DNA from: Balaenoptera acutorostrata | Lineage: Eukaryota > Chordata > Mammalia > Artiodactyla > Balaenopteridae | Direction of reading: 5' to 3' | NCBI RefSeq assembly: GCF_949987535.1 | Contig: NC_080073.1 | Coordinates: forward strand, 27,152,116-27,216,115 | DNA: 64,000 nt | The notes under the pieces: generated by a model | Seen by the model: the letters and a program-made list of their open reading frames with translations, nothing else | What the model was told of the DNA's origin: nothing | Databases searched by the model: none | Part shown: in pieces, positions 48,156-58,619 of the stretch | How the letters are laid out: each line of letters starts with the position of its first letter | Numbering within the stretch: position 1 is the stretch's first letter | Translations under genes and position numbers: made by a program

Positions 48156-48450
48156 ACCTCTTGATTCATTTATTCAACACATTTTGAGCACTAGTAATAT
48201 ACTGTTGACCAAATAGAAACTTGGTCCCTCCCCTAATGGATTATACAGTCTGGTGAGAGACAGATATTAATCAAAGAATCATGCAAATAAATTTAAACTT
48301 AATGCTAATGGCTGAGTGAAGGCAAGCACAGCCCTATGAGAGTATATCAAAAGGGTGGACTGACTTGACTGGGAAAGTCAGAGACAGTTTTCCCAAGGAA
48401 GTGACAGTGGAGCTGATAATTCAAAAGCAGGATAACAAAAGAATAGTGCT
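48155..48450 (-). repeat. L2 fragment, antisense
   Basis: 'gattcatttattcaacacat', 'ggattatacagtctggtgag' and 'ggaagtgacagtggagctga'. Confidence 0.77.
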
Positions 48451-48860
48451 GGAACTTAAAAAGAGCCTTGAAGGTTTATCAACTACATAAACAGAAATTG
48501 AGTACAACATCTGCAGGTTCTGTTTGCCTATAATATTCTCCATTATTCTCACTAGTATTGACTGCACGCACGCACACACACTTTGCTGTCTAGCTTTTAC
48601 ACAACCTCAGGTGTCAGATGCAATTTCTCTTTCTTAAGGAAGAAGTTCCTGAATGTTCTTCATGCACCTAAAGTAGGTCAGGGTCCCCAGTTTCATGCTA
48701 TTGTTCCTCACATCTTCTCTGTAGCATTTGTGATAGATATTTCCCCCTTTGTTTGTAAGGAATAACATGAGATTATCTGTGTTTCACACAGTGCCTTGCA
48801 CACCATGAATATGCAGCAAACAGTAGCTCTTAGTGCATTTAATGTGTACAGTCTCTGCAA
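48450..48860. other. single-copy DNA
   Basis: Contains a short (cacg/acac) patch near 48565-48582; nothing else recognised. Confidence 0.4.
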
Positions 48861-48952
48861 AAACACTCTAAGCTCTATGAGGGCAGGAACCATATGTCAT
48901 GTTTTCTCCAGTAACCCCAATACTTGGCAGGGTGCTGGCACGAGTAGGCCAG
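48860..48952 (+). repeat. L2 3' end
   Basis: 'ctaagctctatgagggcagg' and 'ccaatacttggcagggtgct'. Confidence 0.67.
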
Positions 48953-48954
48953 CA

Positions 48955-49150
48955 CAGCACAGTGCTAAGTGTGAGAACTGGGGTCAGACTGTCTGGGTTT
49001 GAATTCAGGGCTAGCAGTGTGACCTTGGGCAGTTTGTTCAAGTTCTCTTGTCTACATGTCCCACCAGAAACTAGACTCCATGATAAAACCTACCTCATAG
49101 GTTTGTGAGTGTCAAATGAGTTCATGTTTATAAATTGGAAGGAATTATCC
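48955..49150 (+). repeat. MIR SINE
   Basis: 'tgtctgggtttgaattcagg', 'gtgtgaccttgggcagtttg' and 'aaacctacctcataggtttg'. Confidence 0.87.
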
Positions 49151-49169
49151 TTAGGGATTCAATCACTAC

Positions 49170-49377
49170 TACCATTCCACTCTGCCTCCTTTAATGCTAT
49201 GCTAATAATATACTGTCAGAATCCAAGAAAATGAGAATTGAAACCTACAACACAGTTCACCCAGGGCCGCCTCGTGCTTCCTGGGCCCTCCTCAGCTGAG
49301 TTAACCGAGCCTTGGGGTTGACCCGTGAACCTCAGCAGGACTTATTTGGAAAAAACTTAAATTGAGAGCCTCATGGA
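49170..49377 (+). repeat. first copy of a local ~200-bp direct repeat
   Basis: Shares ordered blocks with 51107-51330: 'cagaatcca', 'ggccctcctcagctgagtta', 'gacccrtgaac', 'caggact'. About 1.95 kb separates the copies, same orientation. Not part of any repeat family I recognise. Confidence 0.8.
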
Positions 49378-49393
49378 AAGAACTTCTACTTTT

Positions 49394-49603
49394 TTAAAAC
49401 AGTTACTTTATTGAAGTACACTTGATTTACAATGTTGTGTTAATTTCTACTGTACAGCAAAGTGATTTGGTTATATATGTATATATACACATTCTTTTTC
49501 GTATTCTTTTCCATTATGGTTTATCACAGCATATTGAATATAGTTCCCTGTGCTATACAGTAGGACTTTGTTGTTTATCCATTCTACACATGATAGTTTT
49601 TAT
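49394..49603 (-). mobile_element. 5'-truncated L1, antisense
   Basis: 'tgatttacaatgttgtgtta', 'tgtacagcaaagtgatttgg' and 'gtgctatacagtaggacttt' are the antisense 3' region of a cetartiodactyl L1. TSD aagaacttctactttt (49378-49393, 49604-49619; 16/16). The reversed A-tail is a T-run directly at the left edge. Confidence 0.9.
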
Positions 49604-49754
49604 AAGAACTTCTACTTTTAAACACTTTCTCTTTCTTTCTCTCTTTTCACTTTCCCACCTGGGTTCCTTTCCATCTAACACATGGCTTCATGCTCTTCAA
49701 TTTCAAATGAATTCCAGGATTTTATATCTGCAAAGGAGCTGAGGCATCATCTAC

Positions 49755-49915
49755 TCCAGCATCAGTAACTTATTTATGAAGAAACTGAGGCCCAGAGACC
49801 AACAGTGAGTGGAACAAGGTGCCACTGTGAGGCAACAGCAGGTCAGAGATGAACAGGCACGCCCCTTGACTCCAAAAACAGTGTTCTTTCTAACATACCA
49901 CACATGTCCTCATTG
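49755..49915 (-). repeat. MIR SINE
   Basis: 'gaagaaactgaggcccagag' and 'tgactccaaaaacagtgttc'. Confidence 0.72.
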
Positions 49916-50077
49916 CTTTGGTTAATATTGTATCAATCTTCCTTTTTAGAACAAACCAGAGGAACTTGGCTACAGTGGAATCAAAGGCATGATAATAGCG
50001 TTTTGGTATTTTCCCAAGTGAAAATTGTAGCATAGATAATAAATATGCAAAGTGATAATTTATACACATTGACCGCA

Positions 50078-50605
50078 TTAAGAGCTAGCATTGGGCTTCC
50101 CTGGTGGCGCAGTGGTTGAGAGTCTGCCTGCCAATGCAGGGGACACGGGCTCGAGCCCTGGTCTGGGAGGATCCCACATGCCGCGGAGCGGCTGGGCCCG
50201 TGAGCCACAGTTGCTGAGCCTGCGCGTCTGGAGCCTGTGCTCCGCAACAAGAGAGGCCGCGATAGTGAGAGGCCCGCGCACCGCGATGAAGAGTGGCCCC
50301 CACTTGCCGCCAACTGGAGATAAGCCCTCGCACAGAAACGAAGACCCAACACAGCCATAAATAAATAAATTAAAAAAAAAAAAGAGCTAGCATTTATTGC
50401 ATACTATGGTGTGTCATTGTGTGAAGCACAAGGAATGTATTGTCATGTTATCCTTAAAAAAGAAAGGAACAAAAGATGAACATTACTATTATGAGTTTCA
50501 CTCCACCCAGAGAGGTTAAACGACCTGCCTAAGGTCACACAGCTTATAAGAGCTAAGATTTGAACTAGATGAGTCCACTCCAGAGCAGGGCTATCCAACA
50601 GAAAT
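50078..50605 (-). repeat. MIR SINE, split near its edge by a CHR SINE
   Basis: After the insertion: 'agctagcatttattgcatac', 'acccagagaggttaaacgac' and 'cctaaggtcacacagcttat'. The 13-bp TSD belongs to the MIR edge. Confidence 0.87.
50093..50381 (+). mobile_element. CHR-type SINE, short form
   Basis: Sense CHR with TSD aagagctagcatt (50080-50092, 50382-50394; 13/13). A-box-like tggcgcagtgg and B-box-like ggctcgagccc. CpG-rich, hence young. Confidence 0.96.
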
Positions 50606-51085
50606 ATAACGCAAGGCATATAATACAATTTAAAATTTTCTACTAACTATATTTAAAAGTAAAAAGAACCAGGTGAAATTAGTTTTAATGATAGTTTCTA
50701 CTTAACCCAATATATCAAAAATACCATTTCAATATATGATCAATGTAATGATTATTAATGAGATATTTAACATTCCTTTTAATCATATGAAGTTTTGAAA
50801 TCCAGTGTGTATTTTGTACCTAGAGCACATCTCCATTTGAATGCTAAATTTCCAGCAGAAATACTTCATCTGTATTTCGATTTCATAAAACTTACAGATG
50901 AAAATTAAGATAAACATACCCAAATTGTTCCAAGCATACTTAAAAGTTTCTGATTACTGAACTGGGTAGCCACTTTTTAATTTAAGTTTAATTTGATACT
51001 AAATAAAATTAAACATTCAGTTCTTCAGTTCCTGTAGTCACAGGTCAAGTACTCCGTGACTGCAGCTGGAGTATTGGCCAGCACA
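50588..51085 (+). repeat. old DNA-transposon-like repeat, family unassigned
   Basis: 'ctatccaacagaaatataac', 'gtaaaaagaaccaggtgaaa', 'acccaatatatcaaaaatac', 'ccagtgtgtattttgtacct' and 'acattcagttcttcagttcc' follow an abundant ancient element I know by sequence but cannot name with certainty. Confidence 0.65.
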
Positions 51086-51106
51086 GCTCCTGAGCCCATG
51101 TCCAAA

Positions 51107-51330
51107 CCATTACTCACTCTGCTTCCTTCATCACTACACCATTATCGTCATCCTGCTGTAAATCCATGTCTACAGAATCCAGAAAAATGAGACTTGGATT
51201 CTATACTGGCTCACCTGGGGCCATTTCATGCATTTTAGGCCCTCCTCAGCTGAGTTAACTGAGGCTTGGAGTAGACCCATGAACTCATCAGGACTCACTT
51301 GAAAAGGGCCTGAATTAATAACTCAATGAA
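51107..51330 (+). repeat. second copy of a local ~200-bp direct repeat
   Basis: Partner of 49170-49377. The best-conserved block is 'ggccctcctcagctgagtta' (present in both); the flanks 'actcactctgcttccttcat' / 'cactctgcctcctttaatg' also align. Confidence 0.8.
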
Positions 51331-51670
51331 GTCATCAACAGTAGAGTTTCAGTAGAAGCAAAGTGTATGTACTATTGAAACGAATCTCTCTACGAAGACA
51401 CTAATACATGGGACTTCTGAAGCAAAGAGGAGAACTTATTATAAAAAAGAGAAGCCATAATTCTCTCTGAGGTTAAGAGACCCAATGGATCACCTCTCCC
51501 CTTTCAATCTGAGAGCACTTTTAATTAGTTGGAAATTGTATGTTCTGACCATTTCAGTGTAAAAATTCCAACATGGTGAGAAGTGGGTCTGGAAATGTTA
51601 GATATTCCTCATAAAGCATTTATCACACGAATCACCCAGAACATCAGAGAATTGCTTCTTTAATTTGTGT
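51330..51670. other. single-copy DNA
   Basis: Nothing recognised. Confidence 0.42.
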
Positions 51671-51820
51671 TTATATTTTTCATTTAATAAACACTTATTG
51701 AAAAGATACATGTGTTAAATACTTTGCACATACTCTCTCATGGGACTCATTACATCAACCCCATAGGGAACATGCTGTTATTATTCCCAGTTTACAGATA
51801 GTGGAATTGAGGCTCTCTTT
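51670..51820 (-). repeat. MIR SINE
   Basis: 'aatactttgcacatactctc', 'catcaaccccatagggaaca' and 'cagtttacagatagtggaat'. Confidence 0.77.
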
Positions 51821-52060
51821 CTCTAGATCTAGAGCTATGTTATGCCAATGTATACAAAGCACATAGATAAGAAAAATTATAATGCACTGAAGGGATCCAA
51901 GGAAATTGGGTATCCCCAGAGGGAAGAAGCTCAGAATAAGAACTATATGGGTCAGATCCTCTGCTAAGCTAAGCCATGTGAATTTATCTTGAAGAAAATG
52001 AGAAGCTACTAGGGGATTTTAAAACAGAAGACTGATAGGATGTTATTGTTGTTTTATAGC
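51820..52060. other. single-copy DNA
   Basis: Nothing recognised. Confidence 0.4.
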
Positions 52061-52560
52061 ATATCAGCTAAAACTCTTTTTGTTGAAAGCAAAAGAAAAT
52101 CCAATCCAAACTGGAAACATTAAAAAATATTTATTGGTTCATGTCATTGAAAAGCTCAACAGGCTTCAGGTAAGCTTTGATCTAGGTGCTGAAAAATGTG
52201 TTACCAGGACTTAGTTTCTCTCTTTCCATTTCTTAATTCTGATTCCTCATTGCTGGATCTGTTTTGGGCAACCTCACTCCATGTGCTCCCAACATAAACA
52301 GCAACACTTTTCAGACTATATGATTCCTTATCTACGTCCAGTGGGAGGGATAGTGCCTGCTTCTCTAGGAGCTTACAAGAAATGCCTTTAGTTGAACCTC
52401 TGCCCTGATTTGGTGCTGTACCCATTTCTTATACAGGCAAGGGGAACAATCCTTCAATTGGCATAGGCCTGGGTCACAAGATCTGCACCTGGAGCTGGAG
52501 GGGGACTCAACTTCACCCAGATACACTCAACTAAGATTGGAGCAGTCCCCGAGGAAGTTC
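52060..52560 (-). repeat. old unassigned interspersed repeat
   Basis: 'tatttattggttcatgtcat', 'agaaatgcctttagttgaac' and 'ggcataggcctgggtcacaa'. It looks like the reverse of the family at 18135-18840 and 54310-54800. Confidence 0.45.
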
Positions 52561-52717
52561 AGAATCCTGGCTTAAGGTACCATTTTTGCTCTTAAGGAAA
52601 TCGAAAGCAGTTGGCTGCTCTATGCCCCCTGATGACACCAGGCAAAGGGTGGTGGGTGCCTCTAGATACCTGATACCATGGTCAAAGCTTCATCTTTTGA
52701 TATGACTTACAGGAAAA

Positions 52718-52756
52718 TTTATTTATTTGTTTGTTTGTTTGTTTGTTTATTTGGTA
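52718..52756. repeat. (TTTG)n/(TTTA)n simple repeat
   Basis: Five tttg units flanked by ttta units. Confidence 0.9.
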
Positions 52757-52779
52757 AGAACATTTTTATTCTAAAAAGA

Positions 52780-52925
52780 TAAATTTCTGATGTGATGGTT
52801 ATGTTAATTACCTAAATGGGGAGAATCTTTTTACAATGTATACATACATCAAATCATCACAATGTACACTTTAAATATCTTACAATTTTATGGGTCAGTT
52901 ATACCTATATGCCTATGGAATTCTT
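52780..52925 (+). mobile_element. L1 3' end, sense, old
   Basis: 'ctgatgtgatggttatgtta', 'tacatcaaatcatcacaatg', 'tacactttaaatatcttaca' and 'cagttatacctatatgcc'. Confidence 0.72.
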
Positions 52926-53113
52926 TTTTTTATAAAAAAGGAGAATTTCAGAAGTAGTAAGTGATACTGTGGTTGGTTAACTAATAGTCCAATAAAGGGC
53001 AGAGGGAGAGAAGAAGTGGTACAAAGCAAAGGGAAAATAGGTTGGATGTGGTTTGTCATTTCTACTGGTCAGGAGAAGAAATTCATCAATCTCCCCGCAA
53101 AATTGTAGCTATG

Positions 53114-53305
53114 GGACTTCCCTGGTGGTCCAGTGGTTAAGGCTTCGCCTTCCAATGCAGGGGGTGCAGGTTCCATCCCTGGTCGGGGAGCTCAGATCCC
53201 ACATACCTTGTGGCCAAAAAACCAAAACATAAAACAGAAGCAGTATTGTAATAAATTCAATAAGACTTTAAAAATTGTCCACATCAAAAAAATCTTTAAA
53301 AAAAT
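53114..53305 (+). mobile_element. CHR-1-like SINE with long A-rich 3' part
   Basis: 'gggacttccctggtggtcca', 'tccatccctggtcggggagc', then 'ttcaataagactttaaaaat' and a 'cacatcaaaaaaatcttt' tail. The apparent TSD (attgtagctatgg / attttagccgtgg) is diverged. Confidence 0.88.
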
Positions 53306-54045
53306 TTTAGCCGTGGCCAAAGGAGACATTTCATCATTATCATCACCATGATTGGTTGGCCCTTTTCTATTGACAGTAACAATCTCTGTGTTGAGAACTA
53401 ATGGCGAAATGAACTACCATTCTCAGCTCTTATAAGAAGCATTAAATTTCAACAGGAAAAAAAGAATCTTTCTATAAAACAAAACCAGCAAATATCTCCA
53501 ACTAGGGAAGTTCGGTCTGAGAGAAAACTAGAGAAATTAAAGAGTGAATTTCAGGCTGTGAATTACGTGTTTTATTTTCTAGTACTGATTTTTGCTGGTT
53601 AATTAGAATGATTCCTTATTAAACACTTGCCCTAAGGGATTTGGTAAATCTTTATTGTACTTTTTTATATTCCCAACAAATAAATTATATTTCCTTGTAT
53701 TATTTCTACTTTTACGCCCTAACATTTTTCATAACAGATGCTTATAGAAACTGGTAGTTAATAAAACAGATTCTAATGAAATCTTGACAGAACAGTTTCT
53801 AGCAGGATCCAAATTCTCTTGGATTGAGAAGTTTAAAAGAAAAAAATAAAGCTATTTTAAAATAAAGCTATTTTATGAACTTTTTACAGTTCTGATATTA
53901 TATTTCCGTTTCTGCCCTCATGCAAAGTAAAACAGAGGAATCAAGACACAAGGGCAAAATAAACAGATTGCCCCATATTTTATTCCACCTTGATGTTAAG
54001 AACATCTGCTTGATGAAGCTATAAAATTCATATTTAAATCCCACT
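53305..54045. other. single-copy DNA with a 16-bp tandem duplication
   Basis: aaaataaagctatttt occurs twice head to tail (53843-53858, 53859-53874); each unit is almost self-complementary. No gene recognised. Confidence 0.45.
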
Positions 54046-54150
54046 AGACTAGAACATTAGCCTGATGAGGACAGGGATGGTTCTGCTTATTTTCACTCTA
54101 TCAATGTCTTGCCCATAACAGAAGTTTAAGAAATTTGTTGAGCAAATAAA
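54045..54150 (+). repeat. L2 3' end
   Basis: 'ctgatgaggacagggatggt' and 'tgttgagcaaataaattta'. Confidence 0.67.
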
Positions 54151-54309
54151 TTTAAGATGAGGAAACTGATTTCTACGGGTTAATTGAATATGCGAGTCTT
54201 AGAGCTATGAGAGGATCACAATTATGACATGAGTCTCTTAATTTACCCCAACCCAATGTTCTATTATCTAATTAGAATGATAATAATAAAAAATAACATG
54301 CCTGGGCAT

Positions 54310-54800
54310 ACTACTGTATCCCCAGCATCATTTCCTTTTCTGCTTTCCCATTAGCTCCCAGTTTTCACTGGAGAGACACAGGATCTTTAAAAATCTGACT
54401 CCATTCCCAACTCCAGGAATACATGACCTAAGTTAAGCCAATCAGTGCGTTCCACCTTCTAGCTGCAGTGATTGGTTCAGAGAAGGCATGTGACCTAAGC
54501 CAATCCAATTAGACTGACTCTCAGAACATCAACAAGAAATGTTCTTGCATATGCTTTCTTCCTCTAGATAGAACGGAGTGCCTGAGTGAGTCCTAGAACT
54601 TAGGCAGGGATGTATAGAATAAGGCCTGTGGCTGATGCAGTCAGCCTTGTCATCATGTTGGAAGCCAGTCAGATGAAAATTCAGATTCACCTGGAGGGTG
54701 TAACTAAGAAAATTAAGGGAAGAAGAACCAGAGTCCATTGTAAATCTCTAGATCAAGCCACACCTAAAATTTTGACATATCTTAGAATGTTCTGCCATGT
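54310..54800 (+). repeat. old unassigned interspersed repeat
   Basis: 'gttaagccaatcagtgcgtt', 'gtgacctaagccaatccaat' and 'gtcatcatgttggaagccag'; compare 18135-18840. Confidence 0.45.
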
Positions 54801-54874
54801 GAAACAGCACATTTCACTTTATTGTCTGAGTTGAATTTTGGAGGGAAAAGGAGTTATGATCAACTCAGTGAAAT

Positions 54875-55085
54875 CTGTAGAGCTCTTACCATGTGCAGGT
54901 ATGGTGATAAGCACTTAACATGCAATATTTTATTTAACCTTTACAACATCTATATGAGGTAGTAGTTACATTATCCCATTTTACAGATGAAGAAACTAAG
55001 ACTCCAAGAAAGTTAAATGATGTGCCCAAGATTACAGAGTGGTAAATTCTGGCTCCAGAGCCCACCCAATTAACTACTGTTCTAA
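54875..55085 (-). repeat. MIR SINE
   Basis: 'cttaccatgtgcaggtatgg', 'tcccattttacagatgaaga' and 'aaattctggctccagagccc'. Confidence 0.88.
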
Positions 55086-55089
55086 AGTC

Positions 55090-55455
55090 CCTAAAAGCAC
55101 ATTGCCTCCTTTCAGACCCTCCTTCCTACTTAATGCCTTTTAATTTCTATTTCTCCCTGCTTAATTAAGAAGTTTGTTCTTGTCATTCATGTCTCAAGTC
55201 AGTTAACAACTCTGAAGTGGCCTCCCCTGACCACCTTATCTAAAGTAGCTTCCTCCCAGGAACTCTGTATCCCATCATCCTGTTCGTTTCCTTCAGTATA
55301 TTCTTCTCATTCTGTGTTTATTCCCCACTAGAATGTAAACTCCATGAAGGCAGAAATCTTGAAACTTGTTCACTCCTGTATTTTCAGTGCCTTGTCTAGA
55401 GCTTGGCATGGGGCTGGCACTCAATACATGTTTAATATTTTTGAATGAATAAATA
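55090..55455 (+). repeat. L2 LINE 3' part
   Basis: 'gtggcctcccctgaccacct', 'ccccactagaatgtaaactc', 'catgaaggcagaaatcttga' and 'tttttgaatgaataaatatc'. Confidence 0.85.
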
Positions 55456-56200
55456 TCTCAATTAATTTAAAATGATTATGATTATTTAGATAATAATTTC
55501 ACTCCCATTAACATATGTTAATGAAATAAAGCAGAGATGAAGAGAAATAGAGAGAAAGAGAGATGCTTTAGAGCCCTTGGAGACCATGATCGTTGGTAGA
55601 TACGTTTTGCTGTGGCACTTAAGCAGCTTGATGAGTCAGCCGGTCTACATTCATCTGTGAATAGCCAAGTTATCGTTTTAAATGTCCTCTGTATCCAGTC
55701 ATATGCCTTGCTGCCCAAACAGCTATTTAAGGGAAGAGGGGAAGGAGTTGACTCCAGGCTCTGTGTGATTCATGGGCACAAGGAGACTGAGGGGAAGGAA
55801 AATGGAATGAAAATGAGAGCTGAACAAGATCAGCCCTTGGCCAGGTCTGTGTAAACTCTGAGGACCTCTGTTTAGCATGCTCCTTCCTCAAACCCACTTC
55901 TGCCAGAGCCCTCTCAGAAAAACTTCCAGCCTACAGCTGTGCCCTGCAACACATCCCCTAAGCCCACCCAACTTCAGAACCTCTGTGATGGACAGTTCCA
56001 TGCATATGGACAATATCCCACCTTAAGCACACACGCCTGGGGAAGTCTATCCACTTTTCTGCCTCAGAAGGAGAAATGGCCCCAAAATGTGGGGTAATTT
56101 GTGTCTGAGGCGTAATCCTCAACCAGTGGAGGGTGAAAGTCAGAAGTGCCCCAGTCTCCCATTCTTTGATTGACAATTTGTGCAAATTTTCCTCAGAGGG
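55455..56200. other. single-copy DNA
   Basis: No exon supported; purine-rich patch at 55525-55565. Confidence 0.42.
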
Positions 56201-56375
56201 TCCTCAGAGGAATTGAGCTCTAGTTGCCAACAGTGTGAAGCAGCTTACTAATGTAAACTCTACTGACTTTTTCCCTCCCTGTATCACTCTTTCTTTTTCA
56301 CTGTGCTTTCTGGTGTCTCCTCCCAAATAAACTACTTGTTTCCAAGTCCTTGTCACAGGATTTGATTTTAGGGAA
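56200..56375 (+). repeat. LTR-like 3' end, family unknown
   Basis: CT-rich run then 'cccaaataaactacttgttt' and 'ccttgtcacaggatttga', like the polyadenylation region of an old LTR. The same end motif recurs at 59858. Confidence 0.4.
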
Positions 56376-56800
56376 GATGTTGAACATATTACAAAAAAAT
56401 TCTCCCAGATGTGTGTGAATGCAAACAGGAGACCACTCTGGTGGAAAAATTACAAAAAGCAAAAAGGCACCTCTTCCTTTGGGCCGACATAGACCCTCCC
56501 CGCCATAAGCATAGCTTGTATTTTAGCCCACCTGGTCTGTCTCCCAGATGATTTTGTGCAGCCCCAAAATGCACAACGGTACATGGCCTTCCTATCCTAG
56601 TCTCTTTCTGTATCTCTTCAGATGTAGCAAAAACATTTCTGAGGTTTATCAACTTTTATCAAATTTCAAAGTGACCATATGCCCCCCAATCCAGTTTTTC
56701 CCATAGTAAATCTACTACGTGTGAATGTGTATATTTAAACCTCTTCTTATAGACAACAATAACGATTACAGTAAAGGTTACATGTGTTTAGGTTTTGTTA
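56375..56800. other. single-copy DNA
   Basis: Nothing recognised. Confidence 0.4.
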
Positions 56801-56990
56801 ACAAATTGCTATACCATACATTACCTCACAAGTTCATCACATGTGGATATTATTCCCATCGTACAGATGAGAATATTGAGACTCAGAGAGAATAACTAAC
56901 TTGCCCAAAACAAAAGCTAGCTAGTAATCTAGGATATGATTAACCCAATATTTTAACCCGGTCTTATGATTCCAAATCTTAAAACCTTTC
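56800..56990 (-). repeat. MIR SINE
   Basis: 'attcccatcgtacagatgag' and 'attgagactcagagagaata'. Confidence 0.78.
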
Positions 56991-57335
56991 CACCAGCCCA
57001 GGCAGCCTCAACAAGCAGCTCATGAGACAACCAGATGTTTTTAGAACTTGACTATCGGTTTTCTTACTCGACTGAGTTCTATAAATTTCCTGCTGCTTTG
57101 CAAAGTAATTTTGAGGGGCAAGGATCTGGCATGTAAAGCTCAGTATATATTTTTTCACTGAATGGATGAATGACTGAAAGGATGATTAAGGGGAGAATGG
57201 AGATGCTCCCTTATTGATTCCCTAATATTGCAAATTAAAACCCAAATGATTAATTTATGAAAACTACCATTTACCAAGAGACTCAAAAATGTAAAAAAAA
57301 AAAGTATCCATTCTTTTTTTATAAAACATATCTGG
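56990..57335. other. single-copy DNA
   Basis: Nothing recognised; short A-run at 57293-57303. Confidence 0.4.
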
Positions 57336-57437
57336 ATACTTGTATGGGTATAACAATCACTTTGCTATATACCTGTAACTAACACAACATTGTTAATCAA
57401 CTATACTCCAATATAAAATAAAAATTAAAAAAAAAAA
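57335..57437 (+). mobile_element. L1 3' tail, sense
   Basis: 'gtaactaacacaacattgtt', 'aatcaactatactccaatat' and A-tail. Confidence 0.72.
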
Positions 57438-57439
57438 GA

Positions 57440-57605
57440 TTCCAGACCAGAACTGGAATCTTTCCACTTATTAACATCAAGATTTTGAGCAACTTACCTC
57501 ACAGGGTTGCACTGAGAATTAAATGAAGTAATATTTTCCCCAATGTCTAGGGCAATTTCGGGAACATAGTAGACTCTCAACAATGAGATGTTTTAATTAC
57601 TATAT
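57440..57605 (+). repeat. MIR SINE
   Basis: 'tttgagcaacttacctcaca', 'gcactgagaattaaatgaag' and 'ggaacatagtagactctcaa'; middle deleted. Confidence 0.68.
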
Positions 57606-57712
57606 ATTAAGTGTCTGCTCTATGCCAGTCACTGTGCAAGCCACAGCGGGGAGCTAGGAGAAGACAGTCCCTGCCCTCAATGAGCCCACAGTCTGTGCTG
57701 TGTAGATTTGAA
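57605..57712 (-). repeat. L2 fragment, antisense
   Basis: 'taagtgtctgctctatgcca' and 'cagtccctgccctcaatgag'. Confidence 0.58.
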
Positions 57713-58565
57713 ATGCTCTTGAGTTTGGAGTGTCCCCTGGCCATGTGTTACAGTAAACATGCCCCTCATTGCCTTGTCACTCTCCTGTGAGTTCCAAGGA
57801 AATCACTCAGCTACTGTTTTGTTCAGGGTTGTGTATGAATGATGGTTTGTGCTAGGTTTCTCCGTCCCTTTCCCATTTTGGATCAGTCTGTATTTGTCAA
57901 AGCCAACTGACTCAGGAAAGACCTGGAGCACAGAATCAAACAGCTAGAGAATTTCCCACACTTCCCAGCTGTGGATTCTCAGAAGAGGAGTAAATAGGCT
58001 AAATGGACAGAGCCAGAGGTCCTGAGTTTTAACTAGTTCCGGTCCTGTGGCTAATGAAGACAGAAAGTATGATTTTCAGTTCATGAGCTTAGCTGCGCAA
58101 AAAAAAAAAAAAAAAAAAGAGGGAGAGAGAGAAAGATACCACAAAGCAAAACAAACAAAACAAAACAAAATCCCTCTTTTCTTTATCTTCCTTCAATCTA
58201 CTTGCTTCTAATTCAGAGTCCACACCTCCTGGCTAACTGGTAGAGAATGAGCTATTAGAGAGTTTCCTTCCTAGAGATGATGGACATCCTAGAGGCTGTG
58301 TAGCATCACGACCTCAGGAAAGCTTCTCTGATCATGAACTTTAACCCGTCCTAGTTAGTTTAGCACTGAGAGTCCATGGTGCCTGCAGCCCACACCATCC
58401 CCCCAGTTCTGGTGGCACCAATTCCTCAGGGCCACGCCTAGGGCCTTTGGGAAGGCTGGGGCTTCTGGGGTCTCCAACGACCCCAAGCACTCATTCCTCT
58501 TGGCAGTCGGGACATCTTCCAAGGCCGCTTCCAGGGACAGCTCAAATCTCTACTGCTTAGGGCAG
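57712..58565. other. single-copy DNA with A-run
   Basis: Includes an A-run starting near 58100 followed by gagagaga and by aaaac repeats near 58149-58170. Upstream sequence was checked for a processed gene copy and none was recognised. Confidence 0.42.
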
Positions 58566-58580
58566 GCACGCGCACGCACG

Positions 58581-58618
<38 letters not shown>
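58566..58618. repeat. alternating CG/CA microsatellite (Z-DNA type)
   Basis: 53 bp of strict purine-pyrimidine alternation: a CG-rich left part and a (ca)n right part. Confidence 0.97.

Positions 58619-58619
<1 letters not shown>

Noticed and set aside
53114..53305. BovB or Bov-A element indicating a ruminant
   Set aside because: The sequence is a CHR-1-like tRNA SINE; no BovB text was found anywhere, which argues against a ruminant source.
58095..58125. A-run as the tail of a processed pseudogene
   Set aside because: No coding or UTR-like sequence or TSD was recognised upstream; it grades into GA and AAAAC low complexity.
58566..58618. CpG island promoter
   Set aside because: The CpGs here belong to a microsatellite; other CpG clusters in the window are CHR SINE bodies. 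No GC-rich 5' gene end was seen.
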